Assembly (NCBI RefSeq): GCF_963678635.1
Contig: NC_087062.1
Coordinates: forward strand, 22,555,789-22,619,788
Reading direction: 5' to 3'
Source: Symsagittifera roscoffensis
Taxonomy: Eukaryota > Xenacoelomorpha > Acoela > Convolutidae
Length of the DNA stretch: 64,000 nt
Shown: piece after piece, positions 33,209 through 44,573 of the stretch
Position numbering within the stretch: position 1 is the first letter of the stretch
How the letters are laid out: every line of letters starts with the position of its first letter
Notes under the pieces: generated by a model
The model's database searches: none
Told to the model about the DNA's origin: nothing
The model's input: the letters and a program-made list of their open reading frames with translations, nothing else
Translations under genes and position numbers: made by a program

Positions 33209-34760
33209 TCTGTGCCTAAAGTTATTTTAGGGAAAAAGTCTAGTTCTTGATTGCAAAACCATTTAATATCGCAAGGGTATTTACAGATCTAGTATCTATT
33301 ATAATCGAACACTTTTATCAAATGATACTTTAATAAGCTGCAAACCTAACCTGAAGATATGGCCTTCTAATGTTTTTGAGAATTAATATGTTATAAAAGT
33401 TTTCCACTTTTTTCAGAACACTTTTAAAAATTGTCCAACACACAAACTGATTTTCTAGTGTTTCGTTGTTTTGCTTCAACAGCTTAAATACCAATGAAAC
33501 TACCGCTGTAAACTGGAAAGAGAGAGACCCCATATTTTTGGTTTGCGCAATCAATACGATGCGACGAACTTTTAACTCAAAACGAGTTTCAAAGCAACAA
33601 ACTGAAGCTTGGAAAAGTGGAGTTGATCATATATCAACCACCAAAACTTAAAAATAGGTAGTCAGAAGAGTAAAAAGCTCAAAATTTGTCCGTTGACTGA
33701 TGATGTCGTTGAATGAGTTCTGCTAGACAGAAAAAAATTCCATAACAGTCTTAACAGTCTACGTTCCATTTTATTAGCTTTCGAACTCAAGGTATTGGCT
33801 GTGGATCTTGCCTTTCGCCGTTCATTTCTTCAAAAATTGTCTGCATATTATAATTAATTTAAACGTAATCCTCAAAAGTGTTCCGAGAAAATGCGTTTTT
33901 CTTTTTATTAATTCCTCGGTTTAGTTCTTCGTTTTTTTTTGTGTTCGAAGTTATATTATACGGTTTCACAGACTTAGAACCCAAAATCCTGAGCTGACAA
34001 ACAAACTTAAACTCTTTGGGCTCTTGACAATTTTTCTAAGGTGGGATAGATTTCTTTTTAACAATAAAAAGGACGGATTGCGGTCCTAAAGTTACATACC
34101 ACGGGCCATTAGTCACGTCTGATCACTTAAAGAGAAGCTAAGTTTTATTAACTGCATAACTCCTGTCTATCCCAACATTTATCTAACTCAAATTATATTT
34201 TTTGTAAAATAAATAAGATGCTCGTATCAGGGCGAAGCCCTAAATTACCTGACCGCCTTTTAAAGTTTACAGAGTAGTGTTCGTTTTAGAAAATTAATCC
34301 AATTTTTAAATAAAATAGCAACTAGATCTGTTTGAAAATCGCCCCACATGCTTTATGAAGTACAAAATGATAAACTTCCGAATCTGGCTGTGAATTAGAT
34401 AGACCAATTAGCATGCCTCAATTTTGCTGAGAAAAAAAAGTTAGATTTTTTTTAATTGAGCTCAGAACAACCTTGTCTTTCAGATGGTAAAAAAAATCCA
34501 CCAAAAATGGCTAGTTACAATGCCGAAACTTTTCTAGAGAAAAAAACCACCCGGGCATAAGTGTTTTGTCACTTTTTTAAAAAAAAATTGGAACAATACG
34601 CCTTCACTAGTCTTTTTTTCTTTTTTGGTTTTGGTATAACTACTAGCCATTCCCATAAGTCATTCACAAAAACATAAAATATGGAAATTCGAGAGGAAGA
34701 GTAGGATGCTTTAAGTAAGAAATTATAAGCAAGAAAACAAACACAACCAGTCAAAAATGT
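33209..34760. repeat. Direct segmental duplication, left copy
   Basis: Pairs with 35385-36870 over roughly 1.5 kb in the same order: TTCTGTGCCTAAAG, GGAAAAAGTCTAGT, ACACACAAACTGATTTTCTAG, GAGTTCTGCTAGACAG, GGGCCATTAGTCACGT, then a relative of the 20.7-27.8 kb array unit at 34200-34760. Divergence looks like 15-25%, so it is old. No gene in either copy. Confidence 0.85.
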
Positions 34761-34789
34761 GAAGAAGCGAAGTTAGGGTACAAAGGCGA

Positions 34790-34870
34790 CGTGGTTAACT
34801 CCAGGCTTCGTGTACAACGGCGGCGTCCTCACCTCTAGGCCAATAGGAAGGAACCTGGAGTTTGCGAAGG
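34790..34870. mobile_element. tRNA-related SINE relic
   Basis: GGTACAAAGGCGACGTGGTTA, then CTAGGCCAATAGGAAGGAACC, then AAGGTTCATTAAAAG resembles the tRNA-like segment near 47820-47900 in phrase order. Strongly decayed. Confidence 0.3.
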
Positions 34871-35384
34871 TTCATTAAAAGTTGAAAAAACTTAAAACGT
34901 GTTAGAAAATTTGTTTACTGGAAAAATTCTTGTTCCCGATTTCAAAACACTTGCTCCCGATAGTGCAATTATTCTTGATTTTGTCGATCAGGAGTTTTTG
35001 CCCTCGCAACAATGCAATATAAGTTCATTATGCCATAAAACAAACCGAAACCGTTTAAACCGTTTAATCGAAAAAAAAAAAACAGATACAAAACCATTTA
35101 AAATTGGACTGGGTAGACAAAGTACAAGTTCCGAAATCATTTTCGAAATCAAAACAAAATCTATGCTTAACAAAAAAAACCGAAAAAAAAGCTGTACCAA
35201 AAAACAGGAAATTAACCGTCGGAAATTAAGCCGAAAACTACAAATCTGAAAAAAAATATTTGAAAAAAAAACTTCTAGCAACAGAAGTGGACTACACCTA
35301 TTTGCTATCTTGAAACAGGTAGCTTTATTTTATTTTTCAAGAAATTGAGCATATCTGAAATTTACAATTACTAAACATTTGTCC

Positions 35385-36870
35385 ATTCTGTGCCTAAAGC
35401 TATTTAGGGGAAAAAGTCTAGTACCCGATTGCAATAGCCTGGCTTATCGCAAGAGTATTTACTGATCTAGTGTGTATTATAATCAGACACTTTTACCAAA
35501 TGATTCGCTAATTAACCTGAAGATATGATTTTCTAATTTTTTTGGAGAATCGATTTTTCATCTATTTTTTCCAGTTTTTTTCAAAAAACATTTAAAAATT
35601 ATCCAACACACAAACTGATTTTCTAGTGCTTTCATTGTTTTGCTTCAATTGCATGAATACCACTGACACTACCGCAGTAAACTGAAAAGAAAGAAACCCC
35701 TTATTTTCGTTTTGGGAAATACGATGAGACGAATTTCAAACCCAAAATGAATTTCAAAGCAAAGAAACTGAAGCTTGGAAAAACGGAGTTGGTCAAATAT
35801 CAATCTCCAAAAAAAATACAAATAGGTATTCAGAAGAGTAAAATGCTCAAAATATGTATGCTGACTGATGATGCAGTAGACTGAGTTCTGCTAGACAGAA
35901 AAATTACCAAATTAGTCAGCGTTCCATTTTGGTAGCTTTCAAGCTCAAGGTATTGGTTGTAGATCATGCCCTTCGACGTTCATTTCTTCAGCAATTGTCT
36001 TCACATTATAATTAAAATTTGTTCCTAGAAAATGAACTTTTTTGTTCATTCCTCGGTTTAACTTTTTTTTCTTCGTGTTCGAAGTTAGATTATACGATTC
36101 CAAAGATTTAGAGCCAAAAATCTGTGCTGACAAACAAATTTAAGCTCTTTGGTTTTTGACAGTGTTTTCAATGAAGGATAGATTTCATTGTAACAATAGC
36201 AAAACACGGACCACAGTCGTTAAGTTACATAACATGGGCCATTAGTCACGTATAATCACTTGATAATAAGCTAAGTTTTATTACCCGCATAACTTCCGTC
36301 TATCCCTACTTTTATCTCACTCAAATTATTTTTAATAAATTAATTAAGACCGCTTGTATCAAGGCGAAGACCTAAATAATCTGACCGCTTTTTATAGTCC
36401 ACGGAGTAGTTTTGTCTTGGTAACTTTATCCAAATTTCAAAAAAAAAATGACAACTAGATGTTTGAAAATCGCCCCACATGCTTTATAAAGTACAAAATG
36501 ATATTTTTCGAATCTAGCTTATTATTAGATAGACCAAATAGCATGTCTCAATTTTATGAGAAAATTCAGCTGGATTTCAAATAAAAATCAGTTGAGGATA
36601 TTTGCCTTTTAAAAAAATCCACCAAAAATGGTTATTTACAAAGTTTAAATTTTTCTACAGTAAAAAAACCACCCCTGCATTAACATTTTGTCACTTTTTT
36701 CAAAAATCGCAACAATAACTAAGACTTCACTATTGTCTTTTTCCTTTCTGGTTTCGATATAACTACCACCCATTCCCATGGACCATTCACAAAAACATAA
36801 AATAGGTAAACTCGAGAACAGGAGTACAATGCTTTAAGTCAGAAAATAGTAATAAGAAAACAAACACAAC
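35385..36870. repeat. Direct segmental duplication, right copy
   Basis: Counterpart of 33209-34760. Between the two copies (34870-35385) lies AT-rich sequence with chance lysine-rich ORFs only. Confidence 0.85.
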
Positions 36871-36881
36871 TAGTTGATTTA

Positions 36882-38266
36882 TGACCTATTGGTTATACTC
36901 ATAGTAACTTCAAATAAGGTACACCGTCTGCTCGTCACGCTATCTTATTTTCGGCCGGATAGATTTGTGCAACTTCTTAGTCTAATACCGATCTTAATCT
37001 TACTCTTATATCTCCTAGTCTCAATAGATCTAGTGTATACTGGTTGGTGCGAGTTAGCTCTTGGAGTTTATCCAGAAGGAGAACAATTGTATTTAAAGTT
37101 TTACTTTAATTGTTCTGGTGCTGAAACTGCAAGTAGCTTCAGTACTTACAAATGAGTGTAAATGTTAGAGATGGAATATGATTGGTTAGTTATAATTATT
37201 TTATAGTGGTATTCCATCATAAAGGTTATAGGTTTATAAATACTTGTTTAGAACTGGTTCATCAAGAGTTGCTCTAGACTCTTAAAAAATAACCGAACTA
37301 AAGTAAAACGCTTTTGCGATAACAATTAATAAAAAATCATATAACAAAAGGTAATTACATATGTCAACCATAAATGGAGAATGTAAAGATTTCTTAGAGC
37401 CCAAGGAACGAGCAGCAACCCAACTACACTCCTACTTCAAAATCACAAATCTATTCAATTTTCTGCCACTAAAGTCACTACCCTCAAAGGATTTAAAGTA
37501 TGGACTCAACATCGCAGCAAAGAAAAACCATTGAACTAGACCAATGGCCATCTCGATGTTGACTACACATACCGATCCTAGTCACCTGGCTTTTCATACG
37601 GAAAATTCAAACTTCACCCTGCACGTAGCCTGGCTCTAAACTTAACGAAATCGATACATCATTGCATCGATCAGAAGTCTTGACACAATCACCCAAGACT
37701 ACCACGATCAACGAGACCCATCTTGAAACACGAACAAAACAATCTTCCTCCGTCAAACACAAACGGCCACACTTCTCCTTTCTCCAAGAAATCAATGCTC
37801 GCAATTTCAAAAGGAAACTACATCACCAGTCCTTCACTACAACAAACAATTAAAAACTAAAAAAACTCTCTAAACCCCGGATGGGTGGAACCAGTTCTAA
37901 ACTAGTACTTATAGACCAATAATATTTCTGATTGAATACCACTATAAAATATTTACAACTAATCTATCATATTCCATCTCTAACATTTACACTTATTTGT
38001 AAGTGCTGAAACTACTTGTAGTTTCAGCACCAAAACAATTAAAATAAAACTTTGAATACAGTTGTTCTCCTTCTGAATATACTCCAAGAACTAACTCACA
38101 CAAACCAGTATACACTAGATCTTATGAGACTGGGAGATATAAAAGTAAGATTAAGATCGGTATTAGACTAAGAAGTTGCACGAATCTATCCGTCTGAAAA
38201 TAAGATAGCGCGACGAGCAGACGGTGTACCTTATCTCAAATTACTCTGAGTATAACCAATAGGTCA
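36882..38266. mobile_element. Foldback DNA element, 1385 bp, with about 380-bp inverted arms
   Basis: The left end TGACCTATTGGTTATACTC and the right end GAGTATAACCAATAGGTCA are exact reverse complements. Pairing continues with scattered mismatches to about 37262 on the left and 37888 on the right. TA at 36880-36881 and 38267-38268 flanks the element, as for Tc1/mariner-type insertion. The 625-bp centre holds a 57-codon reading from 37361 (MSTINGECKDFLEPKERAA) of unknown nature and no transposase. Confidence 0.85.
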
Positions 38267-38269
38267 TAT

Positions 38270-39224
38270 CTCATAGTCGAAAATGTGAAATGTGTCAATG
38301 AACTGAGGGCCAAAAAATTGACTTTTTGAAAAACTTTTGAAATTCAAATTGCAAAAAAAACACTTAATAGCTCTCCTTGAATATTCTATAATTGGAAATT
38401 TTTTATAAAAATGATGCAAGAAGAGTAAACTAGGTCAATTTGGTTTTTTTATTCCGCTGTGAAGTTTTTGAATTAAAATCTGTTTTTAAGATTGAAAACT
38501 ATTCACAATTTTTTGTTCTACTTGCTTTTTTGTTAATGAAAAAACTAATTTGATTTCCAAATAGCAACAAAACAAGGGTAACGCATAAAGTCTGAAATTA
38601 GGGATATTCGACAGTCAGTATTATAGGCGAACTGGGCATTAATTTGTTATGAAAAAAAATTGAGAAAAACAAAAAAGTAAAAAAATGTTTTTTTTTTAAT
38701 CGTTTTAAAGTTTTCTATTCCCAAAATGTCAATACAAAACTTCGAGCACTGGCTTTTCAGGATAAAAGATAACTTTTTTGGGCTAAAATAAAAGTTTAAC
38801 AGCTTTCTTTTCTTCTAAAAAAGACCACAATAAACCTGTTCGCTCGCTTTTTTCGCTCTAAGTTATCAAAAAAGATACTCGCTCGACTAAGAATTATAAA
38901 ATTATAACCGGGTTTTCTCAACACCCGGACAATTTTTTTGGAAACTTGATTTCATAGCATCTGATTTAAAGTGCAAACACAAAAAGGAAATTTTTTTTTG
39001 TGACCGGAACGAAGTTTTCTAGATGATTAAGTTTATGTGGTTGCTAACGTGTTCAGTTTTGCTTTTTGTAAAACACGTAGCTGCTCAGCTCAAATCGAAT
39101 ATATTATTTTTTTAGCAGTGGAAACTAGCAAAATATACCGAAATTCAGCTCGAGATTGCAAATTTGCACTTTGCGTATAAAGTTTCAATGCTTTTTATGC
39201 ACAGTAGATGTGTAAGTCTGCGAT
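38270..39224. other. Stretch without recognisable gene
   Basis: AT-rich with poly-T and poly-A runs; nothing supported. Confidence 0.4.
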
Positions 39225-39745
39225 AATTGTTCCGACTTTCGAAAAAAAAAACGGAATAATTATGCTCGGTGTCGTTGTCTTTATTCAGTCACTTTTCGGC
39301 GACCGAATAAACAGTTTTTAACAAAAAAATTTTGTACACCGTTGAGTATATCAACTCCCTGGAATCTAATGTAAAAAGATATTTTACCTCCGATCATTTT
39401 TTGCAAGTTTCTGGGAGTTTGAAAATTGCCAATTTGGCCATGCCCTGGGCTAGTTTATGTGCAATTGGAACATTTTATTCATAATGTTGAAAGCGTAACG
39501 CGAATTATTTATGCGTGGCAAGTTATCCAAATCGTTCCAAACTGAATTGAGGCTGTAGTTATTCGATCGTATTACTTTCGTACGACCGAAACTTTCACAC
39601 TTGATCTTTGATATACTGTCCAAAATTTGTAGATTTTCAGTATTTTATTTTCCCAAAACCATTCGATAGAGATTAAGGGGCAACGTCGGAACATTTAAGG
39701 CTTTGCCCTGATATACCAGCAGTCTTGTTTCATTTGATTAGAAGT
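39225..39745 (-). repeat. Inverted, diverged copy of the array unit
   Basis: The reverse complement contains CTGGTATATCAGGGCAAAGCC-TTAAATGTTCCGAC, the TAACGC block, AATTGGC and GTCGGAACAAT in the same order as the head and first third of the 20.7-27.8 kb units. Confidence 0.6.
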
Positions 39746-40471
39746 CTCAATACGGCGGAGGTACAAAACACACTATCGAAACCTCAAATGTACACAAATC
39801 ACAAAATGGCCATACACACAAAGTTTGAAGACAAAACCATCAAAGTATTATTTTGAAGATAGCTATATGAAAACAAAAAAATACATAATTCTTTTCAAGC
39901 TACACAATAAAAATGAAAACCGGAGGATTAAAGGAAATCATGAAATTCTATTTTTGTGTTTTTCAAGTTTTGACTGTTTTTTCGGCGAGAATGACTGTTT
40001 TGACTGTTTTTACGCACAAATAGCCAGATCAAAGGAAACATCTTCGATTTAGATTTCTTTTGCGTAACGGCAGAAATATTTTGAATATTTATTTAGTATT
40101 CCAAGCCCAAGCGATGACTAACCTTAGACCACACGTTCTCACTCACATCGCAAAAGTTAAAAAAATCTCAGTCGCAGATCTGATCGCAATTTTCTGCAGA
40201 CTAATTGCCTTTTAAATGTTTCCGAGCGATCCAACTACATGTCAAAATGGTCAATATGACAATTTTATTACTCAAACTGATGCATTGCTTTGGGTTAATT
40301 AAAATCACATGCGAAAAATACACAATCCTTAATTTTACGCAAATCTTACGCAAGTTCCTTAGCGCCCAAAAAGTAGTTGAATTCGGCGAAAGTGTCAGTC
40401 TCAGGCAATTCTGTTTAGCACTTCACAGAAAACTGATTTTAAGTGGCATAATTTACGAAGCAAGTTCAAAA
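39746..40471. other. Downstream flank of the NDUFAF6-like gene
   Basis: No coding signal; probably contains the transcript end. ORFs at 39825 and 40205 look like chance. Confidence 0.4.
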
Positions 40472-43400
40472 TCAAGGTTTCAAAAATATTGAATTCATTT
40501 TGTATCGAAATGGTAACAAAGAAGAACGTGCAAATAGTTTCTTATCAAAAACGTCAAAATTAGACTTTTTCAGATTACTCAAAGTATGATTTAAACTAAT
40601 TCTAGGAAGAAACAAAAGTTTCAGTTTCCGTTTTTCTGTACAAATACGCATTAATTCAAATGATGATTCCAATTCAGTTTTCGATGATTCACAGAAATAT
40701 TCCACTAGCTTTCGCAGATTTTCGTTCATTTCTAACCGGAAGAGATCCCGTTCCTTGATAGAAAACTCGTTCAGCACAGCTCTTGGAATCTCGCAGTTTT
40801 TTCTTGCGGCCAAATAGCCAATTCCTCGTAACATATTAAGAATTCCTGAAAAAGAATAGAACGACCGTCATGGTCATGAACACCAAGAAACAGGAAAAAA
40901 CAGACTTTTTTAAATGAAATATCAACTTTCGAAATTCGGAAAAAAATGAATGACCTTTAAACGAATTTCTATAGCAATTGATGATGATCACGTTTTTCTT
41001 TAAATTAACCCCATTTGTGAAAATTGGATCAATAGGTAAATATTTCATTTCGCTGGGATGTCTCAATATTAACTTCCGAAACGAAAAGTCTATCACGTTT
41101 TTCGCTGTTCGATAGTGGAGTTTGCTTTCTTTTTAACAAAGGAAATAGACTGAGTTTTCAAAAAATCAAAACTTAAACCGCGAAAATATCAAGTTCGAGC
41201 GTGAACAAGTCTTTTTCCTAAAAAATTACTATTAAAAAGTACAAATAATTAAAATGATTTGAAAAAACACTAACTAATTTTATTCGAGTTCTTTGGACAT
41301 GGAACAGCAACGCGTTGTTTGATTTGTGGTTAAAAAATTTCATTTTCAATTTGAGGAGGCTAAACTTCTCCCAAATATGTTTTATGTAACGCACGTTATA
41401 CGACCTAAAACAAGGCATTGCATGTGGTGGGCGTGTGGGTTCTCAAAACAAGTCAATTTGTACTTATTATACTGTATTTTCAAAAACTGTGTAGTTTTTT
41501 TGAGAAATTATAACTATTAAATTAAAACGAGTTGAGACAGATAAGAGGTCAGTCGGAACATTCATCATTCAAATTTTTGAATTGTTGAATTTTTAGAAAA
41601 ATGAGCTGGCAGTTTTTCGAAAGCAATTCATGTTAACCGACCAATCTTAAACTCAATATCTCAAACTCAATATTTTTGATATCTGTCACATTTTTCAAAA
41701 GTCTTGTTTTCTCTCTGAGGTACCTTTAAAAAATTCATAAATTGTAGCTTACCTTGCGCTTTACTAAAAGATTGTATGGCTTCAACATTTGCTTTTTCCA
41801 TCGAGCCACAATTCAATTGGTGCAACAAAAGATTACACCCGTAATTAACATCCATCAACCGTTTCATGTAATCGACCAGTGAAACATCTGACTGTATTTG
41901 CAACAGCGAATTTCTAGCCTCAATCATCTGTTTGAAATTCTGTTTGGACAGGTAACATTTTTCGACCGCAAAACTCAATTCCATTAAGGTCGGATGAAAT
42001 TTCGGTTTTCCGCTGTAGATCTGTTGCAAATATCAGGGTTGCCACATGACTTGTGAAATGGCATATTATAAAAAATTGTTAAACACAAAGGCGAAGCTCA
42101 GCTTCGCATCACATGCGATACAACACAAACATGAAAAACATAAATCGGAAAAAAATTGAAAAATTAAACTTTCGTTTTGTTGATAGAAATTCAATTCTAG
42201 GCAAACATGCCAGATATTTGATTATAAAAACATAGTCAACAGGCAGTTGGAAAAAGTCAATAAACGCAACAAAACTAAAAAAAAATGACCAATTATTTAA
42301 AAAAAAACTTTTTAAAAGAAAATTTTATAAAGTTTCTGATTTCAAATAAAAAAATATATGGCCTTAAAACTCTTTGAATTTCCAGAGCGGATTATTATTG
42401 GCATGTGTTTCGACGATTTGATAATGCTTGCTAATCGGGAGCGTGATAACAATTAACCAAATTTGAGAAAACTGGTTTATTAGGATACGTTTATATTCCA
42501 CTGGTAACTAAATTCCTATTTCGAAATAAGAATTCGATCACGTTTTTTTCACGCGATTTCAGCTAATTTTGCCTACTATCTAGTTGTCAATTACAAGAGA
42601 ATTGCTCTCGCAAGTGTAGACATGGCTTAAACGAGTTCAAGGGGGCAAAATATCTATTCTCCAGAAAACAAATGTTTAATGTTTTAAGCAAAGACTCTTG
42701 CGAATATTTTGAAATTTTTTGGGAAAATGCAAACAAAAACTTAAATAGATAACAAGATAGCAACTGGCATATTATAGCATATTATGTTCAGAACACGGTT
42801 ATTTTTGCAAAAGCGATTGTGCGGCATCAAGTTTTCTACACAGAGGCGACACTGAGCTTCGCACTACTTGCGGTACAACAAATAGTAAGGCAAGCTAACA
42901 TACATGAAGGGAAGGCCACTAAATCCAAAAAGAAAATTAAAAAAAACTAAAAAAACTTCCAAAATGTTGTTAAAAATGATGTTTTTCTAATTGCGAAAAA
43001 CACGTCCAAAACTAAAATCGAAAGGAGTTAATGACAATTTAAAACACAGCCAATCGAAGATTGAAAAAGAGTAATGAACGCAAGTAAACATGAAAAAAAC
43101 TTTGATTTTCTTGAAAAAAATCTCAACTTTCGAACTTCAAAGAAAAAAAATAGATGCCCTTTAAGCTCTTTGAATTTCTAAAAAGATTTATGACTGGCGC
43201 TTTTTTCATAACATGAACCCAACTAGAGAAAATTGGATCAATACGTCGAGTTTTTATTCTGTTGGAAATCTAAAAAAAATCCACTTTCGAAACTAGAACT
43301 CATTCACGTTTTTTCGCGCCTTTTCCACGTTAGTTTTTGGAGAGTGCTATTTACCTCACATTCAGATGAATTTCAATTCAACTCAAAAGTGCATTTATAC

Positions 43401-44573
43401 CTTAGTGCATTCATAAATGCATCAATGAGTATGAACGCACATCTGTAGTTATTAGAGACTGTTCCTGAACTGAGCCGACAAAATTTGGTCAAAACAAAAA
43501 CTTTTGAGCTATAAACTCTTTTCTAAGGCATTTAGCATATTTTGGAATCCTAGGGAGCATCAAAAATGGGTTTCCCCTTGAAACGGCCCAAAACTAGGTC
43601 ACTAAGTTGATAAAATATGTCGAAAAAATTTTCGCGGTATAAAGTTTTTGGGCGAAACAAAAAAAAGTTAATACGGAGTCAAGGTTAGTAAAATTACAAA
43701 TTGCAGGAACAAACCAAAACACTTAGAGCAACTATAAGAAAATTGCGCACAAAAAGAAACTAAGATGTGACAGCTAAGCCGACCAAACATAGGAAGACAA
43801 ATAACCGGCCGTACTACATGAGTCCTATGAACTAAGTCGTTTACGGGAAAAAAGTCTCGTAACCGGTTGCAATACCCCTGTCAATCGCAGGGTAATTAAA
43901 CGAGAAGTAGGAGTTCACTAGCTTAAAATGAGTCCACATGAAGATGGAATTAATCTAAAAAGTAACAATTTCAAATCGATGATTCTCGGCAATGAAAAAA
44001 ATCAAATACCGATTGATTCACGACTGAGACTGCGAGAAATTTCATAGGATATATCATCACTCGACTCTATCAGTAGCAACCCTGATCGATAGAATCGCTC
44101 CAAAACTGGTACCGCATCTGAGCTATTTTAAAATCTGATCTCGCTTGATCGGGTACCATCGCTAGTTCAATGTTGAACGCCTGCATGCAGCCAAGTCCAT
44201 TTCCAACTAATTTACAGATTTTCGAAAATAGCTTGAGATCCTGGATCAAAAAGGGGTTCTTTTGAAACAATGATTACCATGAGTATTTTGACAGTTGAGC
44301 TTTACAAGACATGCGAGAGAAAGTCTTTTCACTTTTTTTTAAAAAAAAACAGTATACAAATTTAGTATCATTTTTTTCAATGGACATGGCTGCCTTGATA
44401 GCGAGTGCGTGGCGAACTAAATGCTCAGGAAAGACAAGACAGTGCAGATATCCCTCGTAGTCTCTCTTCTTCACGTTCTCCATGCAGCCCCCGTAGTCGT
44501 ACTTTTTCCTCGTTCGAACCCGCGAAGACAAATAAACGTAACTTATTTTGCAACTGCTTCTAACTTGTAGCAT
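40472..44573 (-). CDS. NDUFAF6: NDUFAF6-like mitochondrial complex I assembly factor
   Basis: Four exons: 44573-44394, 44180-44082, 42020-41753 and 40845-40472; together 306 residues (human protein 333). The family has a squalene/phytoene-synthase-like fold without known catalysis and helps assemble respiratory complex I in the mitochondrion. Exon 1 has a basic N-terminus suited to mitochondrial import and the conserved VKKRDYEGYL, exon 2 AFNIELAMV and QMRYQFW, exon 3 KFHPTLMELSFAVEK and the FSKAQG helix, exon 4 GILNMLRGIGYLAARK and the C-terminal LLPFRYK block; each aligns in order with human NDUFAF6. Introns 1 (213 bp) and 2 (2061 bp) carry terminal inverted repeats and lack in-frame GT donors; intron 3 is normal (GTAAGC...TTTTTCAG). 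The alignment of WSDSIDQIY with the human WKKTVEDIY fixes the exon 2/3 join. Confidence 0.9.
42021..44081 (-). other. NDUFAF6 intron 2: TIR-bounded, non-GT donor
   Basis: CAGGGTTGCTAC (44084-44073 on the minus strand) overlaps the last codon of exon 2. GTGGCAACCCTG (42045-42034) lies 13 bases before exon 3, ATATTTGCAACAG completing the intron. Twelve-base TIRs match at 11 positions. CAG repeats at both borders, so the join can be placed as GG-AG, AG-AC and so on, but a GT donor would break the frame. The interior contains older dispersed repeats (a GCGAAGC hairpin module at 42084 and 42838). Confidence 0.65.
42084..42120. repeat. GCGAAGC/GCTTCGC hairpin module
   Basis: CACAAAGGCGAAGCTCAGCTTCGCATCAC. 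The same module recurs at 42838-42875, 46945-46980 and 62105-62140, each followed by CTTGCG- or ATGCG-like and ACAACA phrases. It is part of a dispersed repeat. Confidence 0.75.
44181..44393 (-). other. NDUFAF6 intron 1: TIR-bounded, non-GT donor
   Basis: On the minus strand the intron opens GCAGCCATGTCCATT right after codon AAG. Its reverse complement, AATGGACTTGGCTGC (one mismatch), lies near the other end, followed only by ATGCAG before the next exon. The donor reads GC under GC-AG splicing; a few equivalent placements exist because bases repeat at the border, none giving GT. At 213 bp it is MITE-sized. Confidence 0.75.

Noticed and set aside
34899-35249. 116-codon lysine/asparagine-rich ORF
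   Set aside because: Poly-A-driven composition, no domain, and an equally long antisense ORF; looks like chance in AT-rich DNA.
42021-44081. NDUFAF6 intron 2 as a recent hAT insertion
   Set aside because: The TIR begins CAGGG like hAT, but the 8-bp flanks do not match each other, so no target duplication supports it.
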